Positions 37,053 through 46,233 are shown, counted from the stretch's first letter. The stretch: 64,000 bases of DNA from Gammaproteobacteria bacterium (GCA_016744375.1 JADGEM010000002.1:1-64000), one strand, 5' to 3'. Numbers and translations are program-made. The notes: a model not told the origin generated them from the sequence alone.

Positions 37053-38219
37053 ATGGAACGTATTAAGGTATTAAGTGCAGGAATATTTAGTTTGATATTA
37101 ATGCTGGGTATCGCTCGCTTTGCCTATACCCCATTATTACCTATAATGCAGCAGCAAGCTGGACTAGGACTCTCCGACGCGGGTTGGTTAGCTGCAATTA
37201 ATTATATGGGCTATCTCAGTGGCGCAATCATAGCTTCATTGCTCAGTAATTTGATCATTAAGGATCGTCTTTATCGAATAGGCTTGATTGTGGCTATCCT
37301 CACTACTGTAGGAATGGGGTTAACAACTAATATCTGGCTCTGGTCTCTACTTCGATTTTTTGCCGGTCTAAGCAGTGCTGCCGGTTTATTGCTTGGTTCA
37401 GGTCTGATCCTGAATTGGCTAATCCGCCACGGCCATCGCAGTGAACTCGGTATTCATTTTAGTGGCCTGGGTTTAGGCATTGCCTTGTGTGCATTTCTTG
37501 TGGAGCTACTCAGTCATCACTATAGCTGGAGTCAGCAATGGTTATTCTTAAGTATGATAGGTATTCTGCTTCTTATTCCTGCCTGGCTTTGGCTGCCTTC
37601 ACCTGATATCAGTCCAACAACTCGTAATGGGCAGGAGATGGTTGACAGACCCCCAAGCCGCACTTTCATGCACTTGCTTATGGCTGCTTATTTTTGCGCT
37701 GGAGTGGGTTATGTCATCAGTGCAACTTTTATTGTCGCTATTGTTGACCAGCTGCCTGGACTGCAAGGCAAAGGCTCCTGGGCTTTTATGGTTATTGGTT
37801 TAGCTGCCGCACCTGCTTGTATTATCTGGGATTTTATTTCAAGAAAATTTGGTAACCTTAATGCCCTAATTAGTGCCTGTCTGTTACAAATAGTAGGGAT
37901 ATTACTGCCTGTCATTGAACCCAGCTTATTTATGATACTACTAGGTTCTGTACTCTTTGGAGGGACTTTTATTGGTATTGTCAGTCTGGTACTCACTATG
38001 GCCGGGCGTTTTTATCCCACTCGTCCTGCCAAAATGATGGGAAAAATGACCATTACTTATGGCATTGCTCAAATTTTAGCGCCTATGATCACTGGTACGC
38101 TGGCCAGCACCAGCGGTAGTTATAATAATGGCCTTTACATGGCAGCCGCAATGATGGCAGTGGGGACGATATTAATGATTGTACTTAGAGTGCTTGAAGC
38201 CAATGAAGATGAGCACTAA
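37053..38219 (+). CDS. YbfB/YjiJ-family MFS transporter
   Basis: Twelve-helix major-facilitator protein of 388 residues, beginning with a membrane segment right after the ATG (MERIKVLSAGIFSLILMLGI). The family mark IARFAYTPLLPIMQQQAGL lies in the first helices, with LRFFAGLSSAAGLLLGSGLI in helices 4-5. The substrate of the family is not established. It stands alone, divergent from the PEP-CTERM remnant. Confidence 0.88.
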   Translation: MERIKVLSAGIFSLILMLGIARFAYTPLLPIMQQQAGLGLSDAGWLAAINYMGYLSGAIIASLLSNLIIKDRLYRIGLIVAILTTVGMGLTTNIWLWSLLRFFAGLSSAAGLLLGSGLILNWLIRHGHRSELGIHFSGLGLGIALCAFLVELLSHHYSWSQQWLFLSMIGILLLIPAWLWLPSPDISPTTRNGQEMVDRPPSRTFMHLLMAAYFCAGVGYVISATFIVAIVDQLPGLQGKGSWAFMVIGLAAAPACIIWDFISRKFGNLNALISACLLQIVGILLPVIEPSLFMILLGSVLFGGTFIGIVSLVLTMAGRFYPTRPAKMMGKMTITYGIAQILAPMITGTLASTSGSYNNGLYMAAAMMAVGTILMIVLRVLEANEDEH

Positions 38220-38367
38220 ATAATCCGTATCAGGGCATGGAAAAACATTAGCACTCATTTTTTGTAGGATATGTTTTTCTCAAACGTTGAATAGAGTCAT
38301 TGTTTCATTATATTTTTTTCATACCTAAAGATCAATTCTCTTGAATCTATAATATCTGCGGGCTGGG

Positions 38368-39684
38368 CTAATGAAATTCGATACAATCGCGACCATTTGT
38401 TTTTGCTCTATAAAGAGCTTTATCCACTTTGTCTATGAAACCCTCAAATGAACTTCTTTCCAGACATGGCAGTTCAGATGGTCTTATTTCTAATAAACCT
38501 GTGCTCAATGTAATATTCAAACAATTATTGTTATAATTGTTTATATTAAACTTAAATGCATTTCTCACTTTATTGATCAGTTTTTTTGCATCGATTTTGT
38601 TAGAAGCAGGTAAAATAATTATAAATTCATCACCACCATATCTAAAAATTAAATCGGAAGCCCTCAACTGTTCCTTTAATGTTTTGGAAAAAAGTTTTAA
38701 TATTAAATCGCCTTCTAAATGGCCATAGGTATCATTAATACTTTTAAAGTGATCTAAATCACACATAGCTAAAATAAATGATGTTTCAGTAACACAAGAA
38801 AACTCAAGCTGATCGCAAAACAATTGTTCCAATAACGAACGATTTAATACGCCAGTTAAAGGATCCTTAATTGCTCTCAGCATAATTTGCCGATTATCTA
38901 GTAACGCCAGTTCTGTGCCAATTTCTAATGACAGAAATTCTGCTTTTTCAAGATAAATCATACCCGCATGACAGTCACAACTTTCTGTCGTAATCATATT
39001 TTCTATTTTTGATGCGACAAAGTGCAGCGTTTTGTGTATTGCAATAACCTCATTATATTTTGTCTCATTAGAGAAAACTGTTTTGCCCTCATTCTTTAGC
39101 CACTGTCCAAAAATACACAGTGATGGGTTTAATTCAGGCATACCAGTAATGTCTCTTTTCTCCATTACATAAACCAGTTGATCAAGCCATCTAATATGAG
39201 CTTCATAATGCAATATATAATTTTTTTGCATTTCTGATAAGCTTTGCAAACGTAAATTGTTGCGGAGATGTAATGATTTTATATAATTTGCAAGATATGT
39301 GCTGGCAATATTATTTGATAAGTCATCAAAGAGTTTGCATAAGAAAATCACACCATCAACTGCTTTAAACTCAAGCAATTCATGAATGAAGATATCTTTG
39401 ATATAACTAAGTTCATTAATAACTACGACGTAAGGTATTCCATATCGCAGATTGATTTCTACAATATCTCTATAATCTTCTTCTTTTAAAGTATCTGTTG
39501 CACTAACGATACATTTTGCTAAAGAATAAAATATATCTTTGAAGTCATTAATTTGCTCCTGATCGAAATTTTCATGTCTAAATTCTATTGATAAATAATC
39601 ATCAACGAGCAACCCCAAAATTCCATCGAGTTTTGGCGTTAATATTTCAGGTATTTGGTACATATCTTCCCCAAATAAATTCAT
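38368..39684 (-). CDS. Diguanylate cyclase with CZB-like zinc domain
   Basis: Makes c-di-GMP from two GTP. Three parts are visible. Residues 1-150 form a helical sensor-like domain whose VEINLRYGIPYVVVINEL resembles a globin-coupled-sensor helix but has Asn where the heme His would be. Residues about 158-230 look like a CZB domain, with candidate zinc ligands His163, Cys190 (CIFGQWL), His217 and His221 (HKTLH), the same H-C-HxxxH pattern as E. coli DgcZ. The GGDEF domain is about 270-438 with DPLTGVLNR and RYGGDEF (active site 350-354), so it is catalytically competent. No classical RxxD inhibitory site was seen at its usual place. No membrane helix. Zinc inhibition is inferred by analogy. 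An ATG at codon 8 is an alternative start. Confidence 0.85.
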   Translation of the reverse strand: MNLFGEDMYQIPEILTPKLDGILGLLVDDYLSIEFRHENFDQEQINDFKDIFYSLAKCIVSATDTLKEEDYRDIVEINLRYGIPYVVVINELSYIKDIFIHELLEFKAVDGVIFLCKLFDDLSNNIASTYLANYIKSLHLRNNLRLQSLSEMQKNYILHYEAHIRWLDQLVYVMEKRDITGMPELNPSLCIFGQWLKNEGKTVFSNETKYNEVIAIHKTLHFVASKIENMITTESCDCHAGMIYLEKAEFLSLEIGTELALLDNRQIMLRAIKDPLTGVLNRSLLEQLFCDQLEFSCVTETSFILAMCDLDHFKSINDTYGHLEGDLILKLFSKTLKEQLRASDLIFRYGGDEFIIILPASNKIDAKKLINKVRNAFKFNINNYNNNCLNITLSTGLLEIRPSELPCLERSSFEGFIDKVDKALYRAKTNGRDCIEFH

Positions 39685-40135
39685 TTTAATAATATAAAAT
39701 TAATTGTTCTTTAAGTCCAAACAGTTAGAATCATCTCATTAAAGAACATCAACAGTAAATCATTTAGGCACAATATTTCAAACAGTTTATTATATAGTAG
39801 GCTAGAAAATCATAATTAGACAATATTTTGAACAGCTTTATAAAAAATATTGAGAGCAGAAATCAAGTATAGATACCTAGCAAAGTGAAACATTTAGTAA
39901 CTTAAAGTTGACTTAGGCTTTAAATCTTTAGTACAGCACACAAAATATATAGCACTGGCATTTTAATGGTTCGGTACTACTTGTATTTCTCAGCGATAAA
40001 ATTCCACAGCAGATAATGAGTGGACTGGTGAGATGCTAAAATAAAACCCTGTTTGTGGCTATATCAAACGGGCAGCAGGGGCGGTGCATTACTGCCTGTT
40101 CATAAATCATTGCCTAATTTAAGAAAATTATGGGA
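39685..40135. other. Intergenic region upstream of the diguanylate cyclase
   Basis: 451 AT-rich bases between ynbA and the cyclase, both on the minus strand. It holds a probable ynbA terminator (40044-40072) and presumably the cyclase promoter. I looked for a c-di-GMP riboswitch-like GEMM core and did not find one. No open frame is supported. Confidence 0.5.
40044..40072 (-). terminator. Probable terminator of ynbA
   Basis: On the minus strand, CCGTTTG (40071-40065) pairs with CAAACAGG (40055-40048) across a 9-base loop with one bulged A, followed by GTTTTATTTT. Moderate quality. Confidence 0.45.
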
Positions 40136-40738
40136 TTATTTAACTTCTAATAGCGCCTGATTTATACGATTATAAGTTGTTATTGAGAGCAGCAGGGTGA
40201 GTAAAGGCATTAACCAGTATAACCATTCAGGCAGGCCACCTGCTAATCCCAGCCACAGGCCCAGGCCCCCAAAGATCAGAGCTCGATCACTTTTTCCTAT
40301 TGGCCCGTCATAGCGACGTGATGCGCCAATAGTTGCTCCAAGTGCACCGGCAAATTCACTGAGCAGAGCTACAAGAATGACCAGCACAACACTGAATTGT
40401 GTGAAGGGTGCAACTAAAGCAAAAGGAATGAAGAGTGCCGCATCAGAAATCACATCACATATTTCATTGAGATAGGCTCCTAGTGAACTTTTTTGTCCAA
40501 ATTCGCGTGCAAGCATACCGTCTATTGCATTTAGAGCCATACGTATAAACATCCAGACGGGTAATATTAAAAACAATGAGTATTTTTGTGGGAAGGCAAA
40601 TAATAGAGCCCCGACAGCAATCGAGCCCAGAGCAGCTGAAAGTGTCACCTGATTCGCTGTAATACCTATACCTGCAAGCTTTCTCACCATGGGTCGTAGA
40701 ATTGACTGAAATTGTGGTTTGATATCATATAGAGTCAT
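40136..40738 (-). CDS. ynbA: CDP-alcohol phosphatidyltransferase, YnbA-like
   Basis: Integral membrane enzyme that would transfer a phosphatidyl group from CDP-diacylglycerol to an alcohol. The start MTLYDIKPQFQSILRPMV and the core RMALNAIDGMLARE resemble E. coli YnbA closely. The standard motif D-x2-DG-x2-AR-x8-G-x3-D-x3-D reads N-x2-DG-x2-AR-x8-G-x3-N-x3-D here: the first and third Asp are Asn. I recall the same in E. coli YnbA, so this marks the subfamily. About five membrane helices, 200 residues. The usual partner ynbB (cytidylyltransferase) is not adjacent. The head-group is unknown. Confidence 0.83.
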   Translation of the reverse strand: MTLYDIKPQFQSILRPMVRKLAGIGITANQVTLSAALGSIAVGALLFAFPQKYSLFLILPVWMFIRMALNAIDGMLAREFGQKSSLGAYLNEICDVISDAALFIPFALVAPFTQFSVVLVILVALLSEFAGALGATIGASRRYDGPIGKSDRALIFGGLGLWLGLAGGLPEWLYWLMPLLTLLLSITTYNRINQALLEVK

Positions 40739-40879
40739 TATTGCTGTCCTTTAGAATATATAAAACAGTGTTTAATTCGGTTTTAATAAAAAAGACGTAC
40801 TTGCTTCAACGTCTTCAATAGTTTGAATAATAAATCAATGTTTAATAAGAGTCAATAAATATCTAAAATATATTGACTC

Positions 40880-41200
40880 TTATTGAGCATTGAAGTCTTT
40901 TGGGGTTTTACCTGAAACAATATAAGCAAAGGCGAGCACCTCAGCAACTACCCGGTAGAGTGAATCTGGTATGTCTTCATAAAGTTCAAGTTGTGACAAT
41001 AGTACGGCCAGATCACGGTCTTCATGGATTGGAATGCCATGTTCTTTTGCCAGATCAATAATCTGTTGGGCGACCTCATTCTGACCGGTTGCAGTGACTT
41101 TTGGAATCGGATTAGAAACCTGTTCATTATAGTGAAGTGCAATAGCCTGCTTAAAGGGTAAATTACCTTGAGCTTTCTTTTGAGTTTTTTTTTGTTTCAT
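40880..41200 (-). CDS. FlhB C-terminal-domain-like protein (FlhX type)
   Basis: 106 residues resembling only the cytoplasmic C-terminal domain of the flagellar export switch FlhB. A Lys/Gln-rich start (MKQKKTQKKAQGNLPFKQAI) is followed by ALHYNEQVSNPIPKVTATG and the domain core AKEHGIPIHEDRDLAVLLSQLE. The autocleavage NPTH motif of true FlhB is absent, with NPIPK nearby. It lies 14 bases after the FliK-like gene. The pair may help hook-length or export specificity switching. Confidence 0.85.
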   Translation of the reverse strand: MKQKKTQKKAQGNLPFKQAIALHYNEQVSNPIPKVTATGQNEVAQQIIDLAKEHGIPIHEDRDLAVLLSQLELYEDIPDSLYRVVAEVLAFAYIVSGKTPKDFNAQ

Positions 41201-41214
41201 AATTATTTTACAGA

Positions 41215-42807
41215 TTAAACTTTTTCATCAATAATAAATTGATGATTGGACAGTTCTTTTTCAGCTTCTTCAGGGATTCCATGAAAGGCTGCTAGTTGAG
41301 ATATTGTAAAGTCAGCCTCTGTTAAACGTTCACTCAGCAGATGAAAATATTTTTGAAATAATTGCTGACTCTGTTTATTCTCAGTCCAGAATTGGATGGC
41401 AATATCCTGTTTATCCAGTGTAATATAAATTCTGATGCCACCCAGTGATTTTAGCTCAAATGCAAGATTGACAGTCCAGATTTTATTGCCTTGCTTACCT
41501 TCCTTCTGCTTCAATTCTTCTCTGATTTTAAGTTGCAAAACTTCTTGTTGATCATTATGTCGAAAGGGGATTTCAAAATTTAAAAAGGATTGTTCACCAC
41601 CTTCACGGGTTTGTAGTTGATTGATGACTATTCGTGATAAAACACCTTCTAGCTGATCCAGTATTCTGCTTTGTAGTAGAAGATGATTATTGAGTTGAAA
41701 TAAACTGGAATCAAAAACTGTTTTTTGGACCTGAGCATGTGTCACATTTGCAGGCAGGTCAAAAAAAACATTGGAGCCAGTTTGAGTTTTCAGTAAACTT
41801 TCAGGAGAAATTGTTTTATAAAAACTACTTTCTGAAGTCATTAATTTGGGTAATAACACTGCTTCATTATTTTTAATTAAAGTGACTAATTGTGACAAAG
41901 ATGCTTTTAAATCAGTAACAGATAGAGGTGAATTTACAGATGAATTGAGTATTTTTGATTCAAGATATAAGCCTGAGTTTTGAATCGCATTTTTGACTGA
42001 TTTATCTGATGAGAGTTGTGAAAGCGTTGGAAACTGTTGTAAAACGTTATCAATTTGACTTTTAAATTTTGGCGTAAAAAAAGTATTAGCTGGATTTGAT
42101 TGAGTTGCAATTTCTTTAAGCGAGGCAAGAAGTGCGGGAAGTGCCTGCTGTTTAGTGAGCCGCTGATTGATAAACTGACTGATTATATGACTTTCACCAG
42201 GTGGGTGTTTTAAATTAAATGAAACTTCAGACTGGTTTTTAATAACCTGAAGCAATAATTGCTGTCCCGGTTGGAGGTCAAGATTTGTCTTTACCTGTAC
42301 GGATTGTGAATTATTTATTATTTCATTCTTTATGGCTTTGTCTGTGAGTTGTAATAGCAGTCCGGGATTAAATTGACTGGATTGATTGATTAAAAGTGAT
42401 ACGGCCCCGTCTTTTGTTCCCTGATAGACTATACTCTGGATGAGTTGTCCGGAAAACCATTGATTCACAGTGCCGACAGTTAATGGCGGCGGTTTTAATT
42501 GAAGGCTTGCCAGTGATTGAGCAAGTTTATGCTGCTGAACTCTGTCCTGTATGAATTGCTGAGTAAATGCATCAGGTAAAATGTTTTTGGCACTCAACAA
42601 GGCTTTTTGGGTATTGACACTTGATAATCCCTCATTACTAAGATTTTGTAGTGTTTGCTTTAATAAGAGCCCAATAGCCAGACGTTGCTTTTCAGCAATA
42701 GCAGATGTTAATTGGCTGCTGATCTGTTTTGTACTGATGCCTTTGCTATTATCAGAATCCACACGATTCATTTCAGCAGAGAGTTTTGATAAGTCAATGG
42801 GTTGCAT
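41215..42807 (-). CDS. FliK-like hook-length control protein
   Basis: 530 residues, Gln/Ser/Leu-rich, without membrane segments. The C-terminal part (about 400-500) resembles the Flg_hook/FliK C-terminal domain: FLNFEIPFRHNDQQEVLQLK, WTVNLAFELKSLGGIRIYIT and QLFQKYFHLLSERL. The N-terminal 350 residues are low-conservation ruler-like sequence. It is paired with an FlhB-C-domain gene and not with a flagellar operon, a known arrangement in gammaproteobacteria. The function is inferred. Confidence 0.8.
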   Translation of the reverse strand: MQPIDLSKLSAEMNRVDSDNSKGISTKQISSQLTSAIAEKQRLAIGLLLKQTLQNLSNEGLSSVNTQKALLSAKNILPDAFTQQFIQDRVQQHKLAQSLASLQLKPPPLTVGTVNQWFSGQLIQSIVYQGTKDGAVSLLINQSSQFNPGLLLQLTDKAIKNEIINNSQSVQVKTNLDLQPGQQLLLQVIKNQSEVSFNLKHPPGESHIISQFINQRLTKQQALPALLASLKEIATQSNPANTFFTPKFKSQIDNVLQQFPTLSQLSSDKSVKNAIQNSGLYLESKILNSSVNSPLSVTDLKASLSQLVTLIKNNEAVLLPKLMTSESSFYKTISPESLLKTQTGSNVFFDLPANVTHAQVQKTVFDSSLFQLNNHLLLQSRILDQLEGVLSRIVINQLQTREGGEQSFLNFEIPFRHNDQQEVLQLKIREELKQKEGKQGNKIWTVNLAFELKSLGGIRIYITLDKQDIAIQFWTENKQSQQLFQKYFHLLSERLTEADFTISQLAAFHGIPEEAEKELSNHQFIIDEKV

Positions 42808-42893
42808 TGGACTGCCCGTTATGAGCTAAAATGGTAATAAAACGGTTAAAGTTTGATAATAGTATAAACTAAAAACAAAATTTTAGGCATCTT

Positions 42894-43727
42894 ATGAATA
42901 AAGAAACTCAACTATGGTATCTCAAAGTAAAAGGACGTGTAAAAGGTCCCTATGCAACCGGGTTGATCAGTAAAAATATATTACTTGGCCGTATTCACCC
43001 TAATGATATGTTGAGTCATGATAAAAATGCCTGGCGTAAAGCCTCATCTATACGTGAGGTAATGCCGGATGTTATTAAACACCGTAATGATCCCAATTAT
43101 AAAGAGCGTTTAAGAGCTGCAAGACGGTGGGCTGACGAACGAGGTGAAGTTCGGGAAGTCGATGCAAGTGGTAATGAGAAAATCTATAAAACCAGAAAAA
43201 AAGTCACTCATTTACAAATTAAAACGACAGGTATTTTAGGTATTCTCAGTCTGATTCTGATCGTTTCTGGCTTAATTGTTGCTCTCTTTCTGTTTACTCC
43301 TGATGATCCTCTGGCACAAATAAATTGTGCTGCAAACGGGCAGGATGGTGTCGTTTTTGATGGTTGTCACCTTCAACGTAAAGATTTTAGTGCTAAGAGC
43401 CTGAAAAATAGTCATTTTAAAAATACACTCTTAACGAATTCCCGCTTTAAAAAAGCTCAACTGCAATTCAGTCAGATGGATTATGCCAATTTGTCTCATG
43501 CAGACTTAAGCAGTGCCAATCTGACAGGGGCAAGTCTGCGTGCAGTAGATTTGCGCGGGGCTAATTTGAATTCAACCATATTTACAAAAGCAGATTTAAG
43601 TTACGCAGATCTCACTGGTGCGAGAGCATCCGGAGTAAAACTTACCGGAGCGATACTTGCCAATACTATCTGGTTTGATGGCAGTGTCTGTGCTAAGGCA
43701 TCGATTGGCCGTTGTTTAAAACAATAG
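42894..43727 (+). CDS. GYF-domain membrane protein with periplasmic pentapeptide repeats
   Basis: 277 residues in three parts. Residues 6-58 form a GYF_2-like domain (LWYLKVKGRVKGPYATGLIS). A charged linker leads to one membrane helix (about 114-134, LGILSLILIVSGLIVALFLF). Residues about 160-258 are pentapeptide repeats of the A(D/N)Lxx type (ADLSSANLTGASLRAVDLRG), a right-handed beta-helix. With cytoplasmic GYF, the repeat domain would be periplasmic, capped by four Cys (145, 158, 266, 274) that could form disulfides. The function is unknown. Confidence 0.82.
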   Translation: MNKETQLWYLKVKGRVKGPYATGLISKNILLGRIHPNDMLSHDKNAWRKASSIREVMPDVIKHRNDPNYKERLRAARRWADERGEVREVDASGNEKIYKTRKKVTHLQIKTTGILGILSLILIVSGLIVALFLFTPDDPLAQINCAANGQDGVVFDGCHLQRKDFSAKSLKNSHFKNTLLTNSRFKKAQLQFSQMDYANLSHADLSSANLTGASLRAVDLRGANLNSTIFTKADLSYADLTGARASGVKLTGAILANTIWFDGSVCAKASIGRCLKQ

Positions 43728-43854
43728 GTTACAAAAATAGGTTAAAAAATAATAAATTTGACCTATGTTTTAAAAATAACAATCAAAGGTATTAAAAACA
43801 TTGATTTATAGTACAATATGAAAAATTTTATTCACTCGCTTTTTGTATTGGTTA

Positions 43855-43903
43855 AACCAGAATAAATCAGTTGAACTAACTGTTCAGCTGATTTATTCTG
43901 GTT
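43855..43903. promoter_or_regulatory. Long hairpin abutting the prmB ribosome site
   Basis: AACCAGAATAAATCAG (43855-43870) pairs perfectly over 16 bases with CTGATTTATTCTGGTT (43888-43903). After one mismatch the stem continues with TGAAC (43872-43876) and GTTCA (43882-43886), loop TAACT. The prmB AAGG (43906-43909) begins three bases later. There is no T-run on the plus strand, so it is not an ordinary terminator of the upstream gene. Confidence 0.75.
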
Positions 43904-43916
43904 ATAAGGTTGGACA

Positions 43917-44837
43917 ATGGTAAAAATCAATTATACCAAAGATGCCGTGCTGGAATCTCTGGAAACAATTCAGGATTATATTCGTTGGGGAGCAAGTCTT
44001 TTTACCCAGTCAGAACTGTCTTATGGGCACGGAAATTCAACCGCAATCGATGAAGCGGCCTATCTTGTATTACACACATTGAATCTGGCACCTGATACCC
44101 ACTCTGTCTATTTTTCTTCTAAACTGACAGATAATGAAAAAAAAGCCTTAACTGATATCTTGTTTCGTCGTGCCAAAGAAAAAATCCCTGCTGCTTACTT
44201 AACCAATGAATCCTGGTTTGCAGGTTTGTCTTTTTTTGTTGATGAGAGGGTGCTGGTACCGCGTTCTCCTATTGCTGAGCTCATTCAAAATTATTATGAG
44301 CCATGGGTGGATGTGGCAAAAGTACATCAAATACTTGATCTCTGTACGGGCAGTGGCTGTATTGCCATTGCCAACGCTTATTATTTTCCAGATGCAGAGA
44401 TTGATGCTGTGGATATTTCAGAAGATGCTCTGGATGTGGCACTGCAAAATATTGAGAAGCATGATCTGGTTGATCGGGTCAATATTATTCAGTCTGATTT
44501 ATTCAGTAATTTGAAGGGTAGGCAGTATGACATTATTGTTTCAAATCCTCCTTATGTTGATGCTGAAGATATGGCCAGTCTGCCCGTTGAGTATCTCAGT
44601 GAGCCCGAACTTGGACTTGCGGCAGGGGATGATGGGTTGAAACTGACCATTCCTATGTTGGAACAGGCCGCTGAACACCTTTTCCCTGAAGGAATATTAA
44701 TTATTGAAGTGGGCAATAGTGAGCACGCATTACAGGAGCGTTATTCAGACTTGCCTTTTTATTGGCTTGAATTTGAAAATGGCGGTCATGGTGTCTTTTT
44801 ATTGACCCGGGAACAACTGGATGAATATTTCAGTTAA
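43917..44837 (+). CDS. prmB: 50S ribosomal protein L3 glutamine methyltransferase
   Basis: SAM-dependent N5-glutamine methyltransferase. SAM motif LDLCTGSGCIAIA (140-152) and the Gln-binding NPPY at 210-213 (IIVSNPPYVDAEDM). 306 residues with an N-terminal helical domain. Chosen over the release-factor enzyme PrmC on the VDAEDM sequence after NPPY, the length and the linkage to aroC nearby. It converges with the kinase gene, with a four-base overlap. Confidence 0.93.
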   Translation: MVKINYTKDAVLESLETIQDYIRWGASLFTQSELSYGHGNSTAIDEAAYLVLHTLNLAPDTHSVYFSSKLTDNEKKALTDILFRRAKEKIPAAYLTNESWFAGLSFFVDERVLVPRSPIAELIQNYYEPWVDVAKVHQILDLCTGSGCIAIANAYYFPDAEIDAVDISEDALDVALQNIEKHDLVDRVNIIQSDLFSNLKGRQYDIIVSNPPYVDAEDMASLPVEYLSEPELGLAAGDDGLKLTIPMLEQAAEHLFPEGILIIEVGNSEHALQERYSDLPFYWLEFENGGHGVFLLTREQLDEYFS

Positions 44838-46225
44838 ACCTGAAATATAATAGTCACTTCTAAACTACCCTTTGGGGTAGAGCTGAATTTAATTTTACCA
44901 TTATAAACATTGACAATGTCTTTGACTATGGCAAGTCCTACACCGTGTCCCGGTGTTAATTCATCAATTCTAACGCCACGTTTAGTAATGTCTCTGAGCA
45001 TATCAGAAGCAATCCCTGGACCATCGTCAGAAACCAAAATATGTAATCGGGTATTTTTTAAATAAAGATGTAAATTAACTTGTTTTTGACACCATTTACA
45101 GGCGTTATCTAATAAATTGCCCAGAATTTCCATAAAATCGCCCTCATCAATTTTAAATTGGAGCCCTTGCTCTATAGAAATATGATAGTTAATATTTTTA
45201 TCACGATAGATTTTTTTCATGCTGTCGAGCAGATTTTGTACCACTGGTTCCAAGTGTAAATACTGGATATGAGATGAGAGGGTATTGGCTCCAGCTCTTT
45301 GCAATTGATATTCAATAATTGAGTTCATCCGGTCAACGGCATTATTGATATTATTGATTGTTTCCTGAGAAAGGGGAGATGATGACGGTGGTGATGGTGA
45401 CTGGGATTTTATTATGGCCAGAGGCGTTTTAAGGCTGTGAGCCAGATCCGCCAGAGCATTTTGATATCGCAGCTGCTGCTGTCTCTCAAATTGAATTAAT
45501 TGATTAATGTTTTTTGTAAGAGGTGTGATTTCGTCAGGATATTGCTTCTCTAAACATTCCTGCTCTCCTTGCTCAACCGCTTTAATTTCCTGCTCGACCT
45601 CTCTTAACGGCTTCAGTCCCCAGCGCAAGATAAAAAATAGAGTGGTAAACAGGATAATAGACATTAATAGTAAATTGGACCAGAGACTGTATTGATAATC
45701 GGAAATTTTGTTGTTGAGATCGGTCAAATTATCACTGATATGATAAATTAATGGAAATCTTGGATTCTTGAAATCCCAGAAAATAGGAATGCTCAGACCA
45801 ATGAAAGGGGTTCCATTCACTTCATATTTTTGAAAAATCTTTTTGCCATGTTCTTTCTTGCCATTGATTAATGGTCGTATTGGAGGAAGTGTTGATTCAA
45901 TATTCGGATCTGATAGCCAAAGTATGACACCATCTGCCTGGGTGATATAACCCGATAATTGTGAATAGACACTGCGGCCAGCCAATTGAAGCTTCAGATG
46001 GTCTTTAGAGGTTTCAACAGAAGATCTTGATGGGGCAATGTCACGATCAGCCATTAAGAGATAAACCTGGCCTGTCATACGCTCTTCCAGTGCAGAATAA
46101 GCACTAATGTAAAAAGTTTTACTCAGAGTTAGTCCAGTGAGCAGCATGAAACTACCGACAATAATAACTGCTCCGAATATAATTCGACTATTAATTGAGG
46201 TAAGTTTAATCTGAATTTTATTCAT
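44834..46225 (-). CDS. PhoQ-like sensor histidine kinase
   Basis: 463-residue membrane kinase. Two helices (about 16-38 and 182-202) flank a periplasmic domain of about 140 residues. A HAMP-like linker is followed by the dimerisation helix with phosphoacceptor His263 in LADLAHSLKTPLA and the ATPase domain with NLLDNACKWCQ, DDGPGIA and GHGVGLAIVKDIV. The sequence LAHSLKTPLA and the partner regulator are typical of PhoQ-type kinases. The periplasmic acidic patch expected of the Mg-sensing PhoQ is not obvious, so the stimulus is open. It is 8 bases downstream of its regulator. Confidence 0.88.
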   Translation of the reverse strand: MNKIQIKLTSINSRIIFGAVIIVGSFMLLTGLTLSKTFYISAYSALEERMTGQVYLLMADRDIAPSRSSVETSKDHLKLQLAGRSVYSQLSGYITQADGVILWLSDPNIESTLPPIRPLINGKKEHGKKIFQKYEVNGTPFIGLSIPIFWDFKNPRFPLIYHISDNLTDLNNKISDYQYSLWSNLLLMSIILFTTLFFILRWGLKPLREVEQEIKAVEQGEQECLEKQYPDEITPLTKNINQLIQFERQQQLRYQNALADLAHSLKTPLAIIKSQSPSPPSSSPLSQETINNINNAVDRMNSIIEYQLQRAGANTLSSHIQYLHLEPVVQNLLDSMKKIYRDKNINYHISIEQGLQFKIDEGDFMEILGNLLDNACKWCQKQVNLHLYLKNTRLHILVSDDGPGIASDMLRDITKRGVRIDELTPGHGVGLAIVKDIVNVYNGKIKFSSTPKGSLEVTIIFQV

Positions 46226-46233
46226 AGAGTTTT

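Noticed and set aside
39685-40135. c-di-GMP riboswitch upstream of the diguanylate cyclase
   Set aside because: No GEMM-like conserved core was found on the minus strand; the only clear structure reads as a terminator of ynbA.
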